This document shows positions 1 to 9,666 of a stretch of 50,755 bases of DNA, one piece after another. Position numbers and translations under genes: made by a program. The notes beneath the pieces were generated by a model. It saw only the letters and a program-made list of their open reading frames with translations. It did not search any database and was not told where the DNA came from. The DNA comes from Actinomyces oricola (lineage in GTDB: Bacteria > Actinomycetota > Actinomycetes > Actinomycetales > Actinomycetaceae): contig NZ_RYFV01000025.1 in the NCBI RefSeq assembly GCF_004104015.1, positions 1-50,755 of the forward strand, given 5' to 3'. Numbering within the stretch: the stretch's first letter is position 1; every line of letters starts with the position of its first letter.

Positions 1-1
1 G

Positions 2-223
2 AGGAATGCAGGACTGTTTAAGCGCTATCCATCATCTCCCAGGCAGGCCACGCCGCAACCCCCGCACCCCCAGAACCCGCCATCACCCCAGGCCAGCCCC
101 ACAACAAACGACTTTGCCGAGCCCCTGATTGACTCATTGACCTCGATCTCCTCCAACCTGGACAAGATCGTCTCCGTTATGCGCGAGACCGACCAGAACC
201 TCGCCAACCAGATCCGCGCCTGA
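2..223 (+). CDS. C-terminal end of an unidentified protein (partial)
   Basis: An open frame runs in from the left edge and stops with TGA; there is no start in the window, so only about 73 C-terminal residues are visible. They begin with a Pro/Gln/Ser-rich low-complexity linker (about residues 10-40) and end in an amphipathic, probably helical tail (IDSLTSISSNLDKIVSVMRE, then TDQNLANQIRA). The stop is followed by a strong stem-loop, which fits the end of a real transcription unit. I do not recognise the family. A linker plus terminal helix is seen in many cell-envelope and secretion-associated actinobacterial proteins, but nothing here decides that. Confidence 0.55.
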   Translation, partial: RNAGLFKRYPSSPRQATPQPPHPQNPPSPQASPTTNDFAEPLIDSLTSISSNLDKIVSVMRETDQNLANQIRA

Positions 224-234
224 CACCGCCGACC

Positions 235-286
235 GGCCCTGCGGCTCCTTTGTGCGCCCGTCGATCATAAAAGGAACCGCAGGGCC
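235..286 (+). terminator. Stem-loop terminator after the partial gene
   Basis: A 17-bp inverted repeat (GGCCCTGCGGCTCCTTT paired with AAAGGAACCGCAGGGCC, one G-U pair) with an 18-nt loop lies 11 nt after the stop codon. There is no T tract, as is common for actinobacterial terminators. Confidence 0.75.
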
Positions 287-387
287 AGCGCGCGAGCGCG
301 CTTGGACGCGGTATAACGGGAAGGCCCGACGCCATGGCGGGGCGGCGAGGGCTCGGGCGACATGTCGTCATGGCCGGTTGCGCCCGG

Positions 388-442
388 CCCGGGTGAACCC
401 GGGTGAAGAGGCCCGCTGCGGGTGAGGAAGGCTACGGGTGGG
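388..442 (+). repeat. Direct repeats (CCCGGGTGAA) upstream of the response-regulator gene
   Basis: CCCGGGTGAA occurs twice in perfect tandem (388-397 and 398-407). Looser copies follow at 418-427 (GCGGGTGAGG) and around 434-442 (ACGGGTGGG). The array lies 75-130 bp before the response-regulator start and upstream of a possible -10 (TATGCT, 472-477). Tandem half-sites in this position are typical of response-regulator operators; autoregulation is an inference. Confidence 0.4.
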
Positions 443-517
443 AGAGGGGCGCGGGGAGGCGGCGGGCGGGTTATGCTTCGCCCGTCGCCTCACTTCTTCC
501 ACGAAGGAGCGCTCCCA

Positions 518-1234
518 ATGACCACATCCCAGACAAAACCGTCCGACCCCGGGGACGGTTGTCGTTCCCGTCACCACCGCGCCCGAGTTGCTCTTGTCGA
601 GGACCACGCCGTCGTAGGTATTGGTGTGAACACCATGCTCGCCCCCGCCGGCGACATGAGTTTCTTGGGCACCTATCCGACAACGGCGAACCTTATTGTC
701 GACCTCGAGGGCTTCCCCTTCCCCGACGTCGTCCTGCTGGACCTGCGCCTGCCGGACGGCTCCGACCCCGCTGACAACGTGAATGCTCTCCACAGCCGCG
801 GGGCTGCCGTCATTGTCTACACCAGCGGGGACGACTCCTTCCTGCTGCGCCGCGCTTGCGAGGCCGGCGTGTTGGGGGTGGTGCGCAAGGACGAGGAGCC
901 GCAGGTCCTCATTGACACCATCCGGGCGGCCACCCGCGGCGAATTGACCCCCTCCATGGACTGGGCGGCGGTATTGGACGCGGATTCCACCTTTGTTATT
1001 CGCAGCCTCAACAAGACCGAACAGGACATCCTCGCCCTCTACGCCTCGGGGGCCACCGCGGACTTCGTGGCCCGCAGGGTGGGCCTGGCGAAGAACACGG
1101 TCAATAAGTACCTCGGCGCTATCCGCAAGAAGTTCATCGCCCAGGGCGTGCCCGCCTCCAGCCGAGTGGACCTGCTGGTGCGCGCCCAGGCGGAGGGTCT
1201 GGTCCCCACCTTCAATCTGCGCGACGCGCCATGA
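518..1234 (+). CDS. Two-component response regulator, NarL/LuxR family
   Basis: A 238-residue regulator with an N-terminal receiver domain (about residues 22-140) and a C-terminal LuxR-type helix-turn-helix (about 165-225). Receiver landmarks are present: acidic pair E28/D29 in LVEDH, phospho-acceptor D75 in LLDLRLPDG, T102 in VYTSG and K124 in VRKDE. The HTH reads LNKTEQDILALYASGATADF followed by TVNKYLGAIRKKF. The ATG at 518 is chosen because GAAGGAGC lies 7 nt upstream; a longer frame from 422 has no good ribosome site. The stop overlaps the start of the first kinase (ATGA), so the genes are translationally coupled and the kinases are its probable partners. The target genes are unknown. 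Confidence 0.9.
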   Translation: MTTSQTKPSDPGDGCRSRHHRARVALVEDHAVVGIGVNTMLAPAGDMSFLGTYPTTANLIVDLEGFPFPDVVLLDLRLPDGSDPADNVNALHSRGAAVIVYTSGDDSFLLRRACEAGVLGVVRKDEEPQVLIDTIRAATRGELTPSMDWAAVLDADSTFVIRSLNKTEQDILALYASGATADFVARRVGLAKNTVNKYLGAIRKKFIAQGVPASSRVDLLVRAQAEGLVPTFNLRDAP

Positions 1235-3675
1235 GCACCCGGCCCGGCGCCCCCGCCTCGGCCGCCTCGCCAGGGCGGGGCGCGCCCGCAGGCCTCGCGC
1301 CGGAGGCCGGGTACCAGGCGCCCGACCCGGCCGCCGCCCTCGCCGATCCGCCACGCCCGGACCGCGGGGCCCCGCTTGCCGGCGCGAAGGATCATGAGGC
1401 CGTCTACGGGGCCGCCCTGACGGCCGGTGTTTCGCTGTTCGGCGCCCTCTTCCAGGCCGTCCTGCTGCCAGTGCTGGTCCTCCAGGTCCGCGCCGCCCCC
1501 GCCTGGTTCCAGTGGTTCGCCGGCGTCCCCTACCTTCTGGGCCCCCTCATTCCCATCTGCGGGGCCCTGCTGGCCGTGGCCGGGACCAGGAGGGGGAGCC
1601 GACAGCGAGCCCAGGCCATGTACGACGGCGCCCGGGCGGGAGTCGCTATCTTCCTGATCCTCCACCTGTGGACCAGCGCCACCCTGCTGCTGGCCCACCA
1701 CCGCGACCCGGCCCAGCCCGTGCTCCTGTCCCACGGTCCCCCTCTCACCGCCTACGCCGCGGTGACCCTGGCCGCGTTCCTGGGGCTGGCCCTCAGCCGC
1801 CGGAAGGTGATTGTGCTGCTGGGCGCCTTGGCGGCCCTGGAGATGGTTGTGCGCGTGACCGCCGGCAGGGAGATCCCGGCTCATGCGGCCTTATCGGTCT
1901 CCTACAACCTCTGCCTGTGGGGCATTGACGCTTTCGCGCTGTGCTGGCTCATGGACTGCGCCCGCCAACTCGACGCCGAGGACTCTCGCAGCCGCCAGGA
2001 GGAGGGCTACGCCGCCGGCCTGACCGCCCGGCTCATGGGCCTGCGCCACACCCGGGGGATGGTTCACGACCGCGTTCTGACCGCCCTGGTCGCCGCCTTC
2101 CCGGAGCGCGGCGTGCCCAGTGACCGTGTGCGCGCCGAGGCCGTCGAGGCCCTGGACCTGCTGGAGTCCCGCTCCCTTGAGGGCGCCCCGTGCAGCGCCT
2201 CCGAGCTGGTTGAGCACCTGCGCACCTGGTGCCGACGGCATTCCCGCCCCGACCTCCGCTTCACCGTGACCAGTCGCCTGGTCGGTGCTGGAGCCGAGGA
2301 GTTGCCCGGGGACGTCTTCGTGGACCTGTCGGCGGCCGCCCTGGAGGCCCTGCGCAATGTCGCGCAGCATGCCGCCGGCGGGTCGCGCGGGCAGCGGGTG
2401 GGCTGCGATGTCGTTGTCACCAACGTGGGCGGCGTGCTGCGCGTGAGCATCGCCGACGACGGCGTGGGCTTCGATCCGGACGCCATCGGCCCGGCCCGCC
2501 TGGGTCTGCGCTCCTCAGTGATCGAGCGCATGGAGGCGCTGCCGGGAGGAGGAGTCTGGGTCCACTCCACGCCCAGGTACGGCACCACCGTCGCGCTGAC
2601 CTGGAATCCCGGGGCGGTTGACTGCGAGTCCCCCGAGCCCGAGCCGCTGTCGCGCACGGCCATGGCGCTGTCGGTCGAGGGGGGCCATGCCCGCCTCGGG
2701 ATCGCTCTCATGGTGGCGACGGCGTGGGCGCACGCCCTGTGGTACCTGTGGTATTGGGAGTCGCCGGCGTCCCCAATGGCGGCCCTTGCCTGTGCCGCGG
2801 TGTGCACCGTGGGGTGTGCGGCGGTGGCGCGCCCTTGCGATGGGCGGATGAGCCGCTGGCAGACCATGACAACGGTCGCCTGCTGCGCCGTCGGCCCCAC
2901 CCTGTTCCTCGCCTCGTGGACTCCCGCACCGGCCTTGGCGGGGCAGGGCTGGCCCTACGGCTACGCGGCCCTGACCATTGCCCTGCTCATGTACCGCTCT
3001 CGCATCCATTCGGCCTGGACCGCGCTGGGGCTGCTGACCCTGGGGAGTGCCGCCATTGTCGCCATCCGCGACCTGCCGGTGAGGGCGGTGGCCTTGGCCA
3101 TCGCCCTCCAGATCTTCAACACCGCGGCCGTGTGGGCGGTGACGCTTTTGGTGCGCTCGGTGGAGCGGCGCCGAGGGGCTCACCGGTGCTTGACCCGTCA
3201 GGCGCGCCTACGGGCAGTTGCGGGCGCCGCCCGCCTGCACGCCGAGGACAACCTCATCGCCGAGGTGGGGACTCGGGCCCGTCCCGCCCTGGCCGCCCTG
3301 GCCCGCATCCAGGGTGAACCCGGCGCCTCTGTTCTAGGGCTGGTGCGCTCCACCGAGGCTGAACTGCGCGACCTCATGAGGGTGCCCCGTATGCTGGGCC
3401 ACCCCGAGTTGGCCGACGCCGTGCACCGCGCCAGGCTGCGGGGCGTCAAGGTCAGCCAGGTCGATGACGCCGCCGGGCGCGGCTGGGAACCGGGCTCGGA
3501 GCCGGCCCTGCCGGAGGGTTTTGTGGCGGCGGCCACCCGGGTCCTGGGAGAGGCCGCTGAGGGGCAGACGGTAATGCTGCGGCTGTGCCCGGCCCACTCC
3601 CCAATGGCCGCCACCGTGCAGCGACGGGGCCCTGAGGGCATGGTGGATGTGGTGGAGGTCGCCCGTGGAGGCTGA
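1231..3675 (+). CDS. Membrane sensor histidine kinase 1 with degenerate second half
   Basis: An 814-residue protein with a repeated plan. Half 1: a membrane region of about five or six helices (residues 65-250), a DesK/NarX-type dimerisation helix with the likely phospho-His H279 in MVHDRVLTAL, and a HATPase domain with N box (EALRNVAQHA, N376) and G1 box (IADDGVGFDP, D409), then LGLRSSV. Half 2: a second membrane block (about 480-650), another dimerisation-like helix (RLHAEDNLIAEV, ELRDLMRVPRML) and a short C-terminal fold lacking recognisable N, G1 and G2 boxes. Typical kinases of this family are 350-450 residues, so this is about double. It overlaps the regulator upstream by 4 nt and the next kinase by 11 nt. 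The signal sensed is unknown. Confidence 0.85.
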   Translation: MSTRPGAPASAASPGRGAPAGLAPEAGYQAPDPAAALADPPRPDRGAPLAGAKDHEAVYGAALTAGVSLFGALFQAVLLPVLVLQVRAAPAWFQWFAGVPYLLGPLIPICGALLAVAGTRRGSRQRAQAMYDGARAGVAIFLILHLWTSATLLLAHHRDPAQPVLLSHGPPLTAYAAVTLAAFLGLALSRRKVIVLLGALAALEMVVRVTAGREIPAHAALSVSYNLCLWGIDAFALCWLMDCARQLDAEDSRSRQEEGYAAGLTARLMGLRHTRGMVHDRVLTALVAAFPERGVPSDRVRAEAVEALDLLESRSLEGAPCSASELVEHLRTWCRRHSRPDLRFTVTSRLVGAGAEELPGDVFVDLSAAALEALRNVAQHAAGGSRGQRVGCDVVVTNVGGVLRVSIADDGVGFDPDAIGPARLGLRSSVIERMEALPGGGVWVHSTPRYGTTVALTWNPGAVDCESPEPEPLSRTAMALSVEGGHARLGIALMVATAWAHALWYLWYWESPASPMAALACAAVCTVGCAAVARPCDGRMSRWQTMTTVACCAVGPTLFLASWTPAPALAGQGWPYGYAALTIALLMYRSRIHSAWTALGLLTLGSAAIVAIRDLPVRAVALAIALQIFNTAAVWAVTLLVRSVERRRGAHRCLTRQARLRAVAGAARLHAEDNLIAEVGTRARPALAALARIQGEPGASVLGLVRSTEAELRDLMRVPRMLGHPELADAVHRARLRGVKVSQVDDAAGRGWEPGSEPALPEGFVAAATRVLGEAAEGQTVMLRLCPAHSPMAATVQRRGPEGMVDVVEVARGG

Positions 3676-6328
3676 GTCCGCGCAGGAGCCGGCCGTCCCC
3701 ACTCCTGACGCCCCGGCCCCCAACCCGAGTGCGGTTCCCGGAGCCGAGGACGGCGGCCCCGACGAGCCGGCCGGCCCGGATGGTTTGACGCTGGCGCGTT
3801 CCTGGGCGAGGTTCCCGCAGGCCGTTATGGTGCTCACCATTGGCGTGCTAGGGGTCGTCGCCGTGCTGCTGGAGGTCCATTCGACCTGGGGCGAGCTTCG
3901 GGCGGCACCGGTGCTCTTCGACCTCCTGGCCATTTGGCCGGTTCTTCTGGGGCCGTTGGCGGCCGTCGGTGTCGGCCTGCACGAGGCCCTGCGCCCCAGC
4001 CGGCGCAGCCCCGGGCGCTTGGCGGCGGTCGCCCTGCTGGCCTGGGCGTTCAACGTTCTCAGCAACCTGGCGGCCCTGATCCTGGCCATATGGTTGCCGG
4101 TGCACACCTATGCCGCCAATGCCGAGGGCGGGCACCTCGTGGCCACCATGAACTGCGCCGCCGTCTGCGGCCTGGTGATCGTCACGCTGGGGGTGCGGCG
4201 CGGAATGCTCCTATGCCTGCCGTTCCACCCACTGCTGGTGGCGGTGCGGGTGGTGGCCGGGGGAGAGGACCCCGTCCAGGCGTTCCTGGACATGAACTAC
4301 GGCATGGCCGTCGCCGGCATTTACTTCCTGTTCCTGCCCTCCATACTCCAGGCCGCCCGCCGCACGGCGGCCTACAGTTCGCGGGCCCGGGCGGAGGCGG
4401 CACTGGCGGCCCGCTCCCAGGCCCGTCGCTCCACCCGCCTGCGAATCGGCGCCATGGTGCACGACGACGTCATCGCCCCGCTGGTGGCCGTGCGCACCCA
4501 ACCGCCCCCGCCCCTCCAGGCCATGCGGGCTCAGGCGGAGACGGCCCGGCAGGCCCTGGCCCAGATGTCCGCCGGCGCCCTGGAACCCATTAGGGGCGCT
4601 CTGGCCGGGGAGCTGGAGCGCATGGCTGACATCCTGTCCACCGACACCCACCGTTTCACAGTCAGTGCCACAGCGATCCCCGCACTGCCCGCCGCGGCCC
4701 ATGACGCCCTGTTCGGCGCCGCCCGCGAGGCGATGCGCAATGTGCGCCGCCACGCCACGGGCTCCCGCCCGGTGACCTGCGCCGTCAGGCTCCGAGCCCG
4801 CAATGGTGCGGTCAGTCTGGAGGTGGTCGACGACGGCGTCGGCTTCGACCTGGGCGCCGGCGTCTCCGCCGGCCTCGGTTTGCGCGGCTCGGTGCTGGGT
4901 CGCATGTCCGCCCTGCCCGGCGGGCGGGCCCTGGTGGACACCGCCCCGGGGCGGGGGACGCGGGTCTTGCTGAACTGGCGCCCCGACCGGGCCGGGGCCC
5001 CGGACGCCGCCGGCCCTCAGGGCACGGCCAACAGTCGACGAGTGGGCGGCGAGACGGGAACCCGGGACACGGACCCGGTGGAGCCCACCATGGAGACGGT
5101 CCTGTCCGGGCCGCTGGGACGGCGCGTGGTGGCCGTCGTCGTCGGCCTCGTGTGCATCCACTGCCTGCTCCAGATCGATGCTTATGACGGGGTTTGGCGC
5201 AGTATTGTGAGCCTGGCCCTGGTCCTGACTGTGCTGGCCATGGTGGTGCGCGTCGTGGGCGGGCCGGCCCGGCTCGAGATGCGCGGCCCGGGCGTTTCAC
5301 CGGCGGGCCTCCTGTCGACCGGCGGCGATGTCCCGCCCGAGGGGCCCAGCGGCGCGGACGCCGGCGGGCCGGGCGCGTCGGCGTCACCGGGTCGAGCCCG
5401 GGGGTCGTGGCGCAGTCGGCTCATCCTCCCCAACGCCGTTGCCGCCCTCGCCTGCTGCGCGGCGGCTCCCTATGTCCTCCTAGCGGGCGCGCGCCCCACG
5501 CCCATCATCGGTTCCCTGGGCTGGCCCGCGAGTTACATTGCGCTGGTCGTTCCCCTACTCATGCTGCGCCACCACGATCTACTGGCCCTCGGCTGCGTCG
5601 CCGTCGGCGTGCTGGGCCTGGTCGGGGGCGCCCTGGAGGCGGGCCTCGCCCCCGACGCGGTGGCGGCCTTCGTGCCCTACCCGCTAATGATCGCGCTCAA
5701 CTGCGTGCTGGGTCTGACTGCGATACGCCTGGTCTTCTGGCGGGCGCGGTGCGCTGAGGAGGAGGCCCAGTTCCGGCTCCTGGAGCGCCTGCGGGCCCAG
5801 GAGGCTGAACGGATCCGGGCTGAACTCATTGAGCGGGTCCATTCGGCCTGCGACTGGGTTCTGGCGGGCATCTGCGACATGACGGCGGTCAGTGAGCAGT
5901 TGCGCCGCGATGCGTCCCTGGCCGAGGCCGAGTTGCGCGACCTGCTGCGCGCCCCCAGGCTGCTGGAGATCGAGGCGCTGGCCGCGCAGGTGGCGCGCGC
6001 TCGCCGTCGTGGAGCCAGCGTGCTGCTCCAGGACGACGCCAGGGCCGATGCCAGCGCCCTGTCCGCCCGGGAGGTGCCCGGGAGCGTGGTCGCCGAGGCG
6101 CTGCGCATTCTGGGCCGGGCCGGGGGAGGGGAGCGGGTGGTGGTGCGGCTGTGCCCAGACCACGCCCGGAACCTGGCCACCCTCCAGCGCACCGGACCCG
6201 ACGGCGTCATCGACTGGGTGGATCTGCCCCGCCCGGCCGCCGTCGTGCAGTCGGCATCCAGGAGCGTGTCGAGAACCACGCCCCGGGACGGCGGCCCAGT
6301 ATGGCCGTGGGCGCTGAGGCGTGGGTAG
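3665..6328 (+). CDS. Membrane sensor histidine kinase 2 with degenerate second half
   Basis: An 887-residue paralogue of the preceding kinase with the same layout. Half 1: membrane helices (about 45-235), phospho-His H266 in MVHDDVIAPLVAV, N box N359 in EAMRNVRRHA, G1 box at D389 (VVDDGVGFDL) and G2-like LGLRGSV. Half 2: a second membrane block (about 475-685), then a helical segment with RVHSACDWVLAGI and AELRDLLRAPRLLE, ending in a reduced ATPase-like fold without catalytic boxes. GTG at 3665 is preferred over ATG at 3647 because GGAGG lies 6 nt upstream and the overlap with the previous stop is short. The two kinases may form a heterodimer acting on the one regulator; that is inference. 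Confidence 0.85.
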   Translation: MEAESAQEPAVPTPDAPAPNPSAVPGAEDGGPDEPAGPDGLTLARSWARFPQAVMVLTIGVLGVVAVLLEVHSTWGELRAAPVLFDLLAIWPVLLGPLAAVGVGLHEALRPSRRSPGRLAAVALLAWAFNVLSNLAALILAIWLPVHTYAANAEGGHLVATMNCAAVCGLVIVTLGVRRGMLLCLPFHPLLVAVRVVAGGEDPVQAFLDMNYGMAVAGIYFLFLPSILQAARRTAAYSSRARAEAALAARSQARRSTRLRIGAMVHDDVIAPLVAVRTQPPPPLQAMRAQAETARQALAQMSAGALEPIRGALAGELERMADILSTDTHRFTVSATAIPALPAAAHDALFGAAREAMRNVRRHATGSRPVTCAVRLRARNGAVSLEVVDDGVGFDLGAGVSAGLGLRGSVLGRMSALPGGRALVDTAPGRGTRVLLNWRPDRAGAPDAAGPQGTANSRRVGGETGTRDTDPVEPTMETVLSGPLGRRVVAVVVGLVCIHCLLQIDAYDGVWRSIVSLALVLTVLAMVVRVVGGPARLEMRGPGVSPAGLLSTGGDVPPEGPSGADAGGPGASASPGRARGSWRSRLILPNAVAALACCAAAPYVLLAGARPTPIIGSLGWPASYIALVVPLLMLRHHDLLALGCVAVGVLGLVGGALEAGLAPDAVAAFVPYPLMIALNCVLGLTAIRLVFWRARCAEEEAQFRLLERLRAQEAERIRAELIERVHSACDWVLAGICDMTAVSEQLRRDASLAEAELRDLLRAPRLLEIEALAAQVARARRRGASVLLQDDARADASALSAREVPGSVVAEALRILGRAGGGERVVVRLCPDHARNLATLQRTGPDGVIDWVDLPRPAAVVQSASRSVSRTTPRDGGPVWPWALRRG

Positions 6329-6584
6329 GGTGGCTGGCGGTGCCCACTGCGGGCCACCGCTCTCCATTCCGTTCCCAGCTGCACCGGAACTTCGGTCGGT
6401 GCTGTGACGCGGGTCTGCCGCGGCGGGAACCGACGGGCCCCGGCCACGGGGCTCCGGGCGCTCAGGCTCTTGAACTGGGCGGGCCGGCCCTGACCCCGTG
6501 GTGGCGTGCGCCATTGACGAGGGGGCGGGGGTTGGCACGGGCAGCGACTCTGTCCAGACGCACTTCACAAATGGAGAATCAGTA
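6329..6584 (+). other. str operon leader with two small hairpins
   Basis: There is no gene between the kinase stop and rpsL. Two stem-loops are visible: GCACCG...CGGTGC (6381-6402, 10-nt loop) and GCCCCG-GCCA-CGGGGC (6437-6452). Promoters of the str operon should lie here, but I see no convincing -35/-10 pair. Confidence 0.35.
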
Positions 6585-6959
6585 GTGCCCACGATTCAGC
6601 AGTTGGTCCGCAAGGGCCGCTCCACGAAGCGCTCGTCATCCAAGACGCTAGCGCTCAAGGCAAGCCCGCAGCGCCGTGGCGTGTGCACCCGCGTGTACAC
6701 CACCACCCCTAGGAAGCCGAACTCCGCTCTCCGTAAGGTCGCCCGTGTGCGCCTGTCGACCGGCATGGAGGTGACGGCCTACATCCCCGGTGAGGGGCAC
6801 AACCTTCAGGAGCACTCCATTGTGCTCGTCCGCGGTGGCCGGGTGAAGGACCTTCCCGGTGTCCGCTACCACATCGTGCGCGGCGCCCTGGACACCCAGG
6901 GCGTCAAGGGCCGCCAGCAGGCGCGGTCGAAGTACGGTGCCAAGAAGGAGAAGAAGTAA
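6585..6959 (+). CDS. rpsL: 30S ribosomal protein S12
   Basis: A 124-residue S12, full length, beginning at GTG ([11 protein letters not shown]) after a GGAGAA ribosome site; an upstream in-frame ATG would add 29 unrelated residues. S12 sits at the decoding centre of the 30S subunit. The conserved loop reads [13 protein letters not shown], with Arg at position 43 (codon AGG, 6711-6713) where most bacteria have Lys; K88 in GGRVKDLPG is unchanged. K43R is the textbook streptomycin-resistance substitution in mycobacterial numbering. First gene of the str operon; its TAA overlaps the rpsG start (TAATG). Confidence 0.98.
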   Translation: MPTIQQLVRKGRSTKRSSSKTLALKASPQRRGVCTRVYTTTPRKPNSALRKVARVRLSTGMEVTAYIPGEGHNLQEHSIVLVRGGRVKDLPGVRYHIVRGALDTQGVKGRQQARSKYGAKKEKK

Positions 6960-7429
6960 TGCCTCGTAAGGGTCCCGCACCCAAGCGCCCGCTGGCCGTC
7001 GATCCCGTCTACGGTTCGCCGGTGGTCACCCAGCTCGTCAACCGCGTTCTCCTGGACGGTAAGAAGTCCACCGCCGAGCGCATTGTTTACGGCGCCCTGG
7101 AGGGCGTGCGCTCCAAGACGGACCAGGACCCGGTCACCGTCCTCAAGCGCGCGCTCGACAACATTCGCCCCGCCCTGGAGGTCCGCTCCCGCCGCGTGGG
7201 CGGCGCCACCTACCAGGTCCCAGTCGAGGTCCGTCCGGGCCGCGCCACCACCCTGGCCCTGCGCTGGCTGGTGGACTTCTCCCGCCAGCGCCGTGAGAAC
7301 ACCATGACCGAGCGTCTTATGAACGAGATCCTGGACGCCTCCAACGGCCTCGGTGCGGCCGTGAAGCGCCGCGAGGACATGCACCGCATGGCCGAATCCA
7401 ACAGGGCTTTCGCGCACTACCGCTGGTAG
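6959..7429 (+). CDS. rpsG: 30S ribosomal protein S7
   Basis: A 156-residue S7, the usual length, starting [16 protein letters not shown] and ending AFAHYRW. It nucleates assembly of the 30S head by binding the 3' domain of 16S rRNA and contacts tRNA at the E site. The start codon overlaps the rpsL stop, so translation is coupled. In other bacteria S7 is the autogenous repressor of the str operon; no S7-binding structure can be recognised here by eye. Confidence 0.98.
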   Translation: MPRKGPAPKRPLAVDPVYGSPVVTQLVNRVLLDGKKSTAERIVYGALEGVRSKTDQDPVTVLKRALDNIRPALEVRSRRVGGATYQVPVEVRPGRATTLALRWLVDFSRQRRENTMTERLMNEILDASNGLGAAVKRREDMHRMAESNRAFAHYRW

Positions 7430-7512
7430 TCCCAGCGGCTTGCCGGGCGGGGGCGCCGGGCGGCCCCACCCAGCAGTCATACTTCCCACGTAACGAACGA
7501 AGGACACCACTA

Positions 7513-9651
7513 GTGGCACTCGACGTGCTGACTGACCTCACCAAGGTCCGCAATATCGGCATTATGGCTCACATTGATGCCGGCAAGACCACCGTGACCG
7601 AGCGCATCCTGTTCTACACGGGCATCAACTACAAGATCGGCGAGACGCACGACGGCGCCTCGACCATGGACTGGATGGAGCAGGAGCAGGAGCGGGGCAT
7701 CACCATTACCTCCGCGGCCACCACCTGCTTCTGGAAGAACAACCAGATCAATATTATTGACACCCCCGGCCACGTGGATTTCACGGTCGAGGTCGAGCGC
7801 TCCCTGCGCGTGCTCGACGGCGCCGTGGCGGTCTTCGACGGCAAGGAGGGTGTGGAGCCGCAGTCCGAGACGGTGTGGCGCCAGGCCGACAAGTACAACG
7901 TCCCGCGCATCTGCTACATCAACAAGATGGACAAGCTGGGTGCGAACTTCGACTTCTCGGTCCAGACCATTCGGGACCGGCTCCACGCCACCCCGATCGT
8001 CATCAATTTCCCCATCGGCGCTGAGAGCGAGTTCTCCGGCCTGGTCGACGTCCTGGAGATGCGGGCCATCCGCTTCCCCGAGAAGGACGCCGATGGCAAG
8101 GACACCCGTGGTGCGGTCGTGGAGTACGAGGAGATCCCCGCCGACCTTCTCGCCAAGGCCGAGGAGCTGCGCGCCGCACTGGTCGAGACCGTCGCCGAGT
8201 CCGACGACGAGCTCATGGAGAAGTACTTGGAGGGCGAGGAGCTCACCGTCGCCGACCTCAAGGCCGGCATCCGCAAGCTCACCGTCGCCGGCGAGGCCTT
8301 CCCGGTCCTGGCCGGCTCTGCCTTCAAGAACAAGGGCATTCAGCCGGTGCTCGACGCCGTCCTGGACTACCTGCCCTCCCCGCTGGACGTGCCCCCCGTC
8401 GAGGGGTACGTGCCCGGCAAGGAGGGCAAGGCCGTCACCCGTGCTTCTGACGAGAAGGAGCCCTTCTCGGCTCTGGCGTTCAAGGTGGCGACGCACCCCT
8501 TCTACGGCAAGCTCGTTTACGTGCGCGTTTACTCCGGCAAGGTCTCCCAGGGCGAGATGGTCCTCAACGCCACCAAGGGCAAGAAGGAGCGCATTGGCAA
8601 GCTCTTCCAGATGCACTCCAATAAGGAGAACCCGGTGGAGCAGGCGCACGCCGGCCACATCTACGCCTTCATCGGCCTCAAGGACGTCACCACCGGTGAC
8701 ACCCTGTGCGCCCAGGGCGCCCCGGTGATTCTGGAGTCAATGACCTTCCCGGACCCGGTCATCCACGTGGCCATCGAGCCCAAGACCAAGGGGGACCAGG
8801 AGAAGCTGGGCATCGCCATCCAGAAGCTGTCCGAGGAGGACCCGACCTTCACGGTCCGCCTGGACGACGAGACCGGCCAGACGGTCATTGGCGGCATGGG
8901 CGAGCTCCACCTGGACGTCTTCGTGGACCGCATGCGCCGCGAGTTCAAGGTGGAGGCCAATGTCGGCAACCCGATGGTGGCCTACCGCGAGACCATCCGC
9001 AAGAAGGTCGACAAGGTCGAGTACACCCACAAGAAGCAGACCGGTGGTTCTGGCCAGTTCGCCAAGGTGCTCATGTCCTTCGAGCCGCTGGTGGCCGTTG
9101 AGGCCGCCGAGGGCGAGGAGGAGAACAAGCACTACGAGTTCGCCAACGCCGTCACCGGTGGCCGCGTGCCCCGCGAGTACATTCCCAGTGTGGACGCGGG
9201 CGTCCAGGACGCCATGCTCACCGGTGTCCTGGCCGGTTACCCCATGGTGGATGTCAAGGCCACTCTCATTGACGGCGGCTACCACGAGGTCGACTCCTCG
9301 GAGATGGCCTTTAAGATCGCCGGCTCCATGGCGTTTAAAGAAGGCGCCCGGAGGGCCTCTCCGGTTCTTCTTGAGCCGGTCATGGCGGTGGAGGTGCGCA
9401 CCCCCGAGGAGTACATGGGTGATGTCATTGGCGACCTGAACTCTCGCCGCGGCACCATCCAGTCCATGGAGGACGCCGTGGGCGTCAAGGTCATTAAGGC
9501 CGCCGTCCCCCTGTCGGAGATGTTCGGCTATGTCGGTGATCTGCGTTCTAAGACGCAGGGACGCGCCGTGTACTCCATGGCTTTCGACTCCTACGCCGAG
9601 GTTCCCAGGAACGTCGCCGAGGAGATCATCGCCAAGGCCAAGGGCGCCTGA
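7513..9651 (+). CDS. fusA: Elongation factor G
   Basis: A 712-residue translational GTPase that drives translocation of tRNA-mRNA and, with ribosome recycling factor, subunit recycling. The GTPase motifs are intact: AHIDAGKTT (P-loop, about residues 17-25), GITITSA (switch I), DTPGHVDF (switch II), NKMD and GSAFKN. Domains II-V follow at normal spacing. The start is GTG ([17 protein letters not shown]), preceded by GAAGGA. It lies 83 bp after rpsG and is followed by a hairpin that could reduce read-through into tuf. Confidence 0.98.
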   Translation: MALDVLTDLTKVRNIGIMAHIDAGKTTVTERILFYTGINYKIGETHDGASTMDWMEQEQERGITITSAATTCFWKNNQINIIDTPGHVDFTVEVERSLRVLDGAVAVFDGKEGVEPQSETVWRQADKYNVPRICYINKMDKLGANFDFSVQTIRDRLHATPIVINFPIGAESEFSGLVDVLEMRAIRFPEKDADGKDTRGAVVEYEEIPADLLAKAEELRAALVETVAESDDELMEKYLEGEELTVADLKAGIRKLTVAGEAFPVLAGSAFKNKGIQPVLDAVLDYLPSPLDVPPVEGYVPGKEGKAVTRASDEKEPFSALAFKVATHPFYGKLVYVRVYSGKVSQGEMVLNATKGKKERIGKLFQMHSNKENPVEQAHAGHIYAFIGLKDVTTGDTLCAQGAPVILESMTFPDPVIHVAIEPKTKGDQEKLGIAIQKLSEEDPTFTVRLDDETGQTVIGGMGELHLDVFVDRMRREFKVEANVGNPMVAYRETIRKKVDKVEYTHKKQTGGSGQFAKVLMSFEPLVAVEAAEGEEENKHYEFANAVTGGRVPREYIPSVDAGVQDAMLTGVLAGYPMVDVKATLIDGGYHEVDSSEMAFKIAGSMAFKEGARRASPVLLEPVMAVEVRTPEEYMGDVIGDLNSRRGTIQSMEDAVGVKVIKAAVPLSEMFGYVGDLRSKTQGRAVYSMAFDSYAEVPRNVAEEIIAKAKGA

Positions 9652-9666
9652 GCCCATGGCCCGCTC

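Noticed and set aside
7510-8658. 382-codon minus-strand frame over fusA
   Set aside because: Shadow of EF-G; the repetitive DGDG/LVLV composition is not protein-like.
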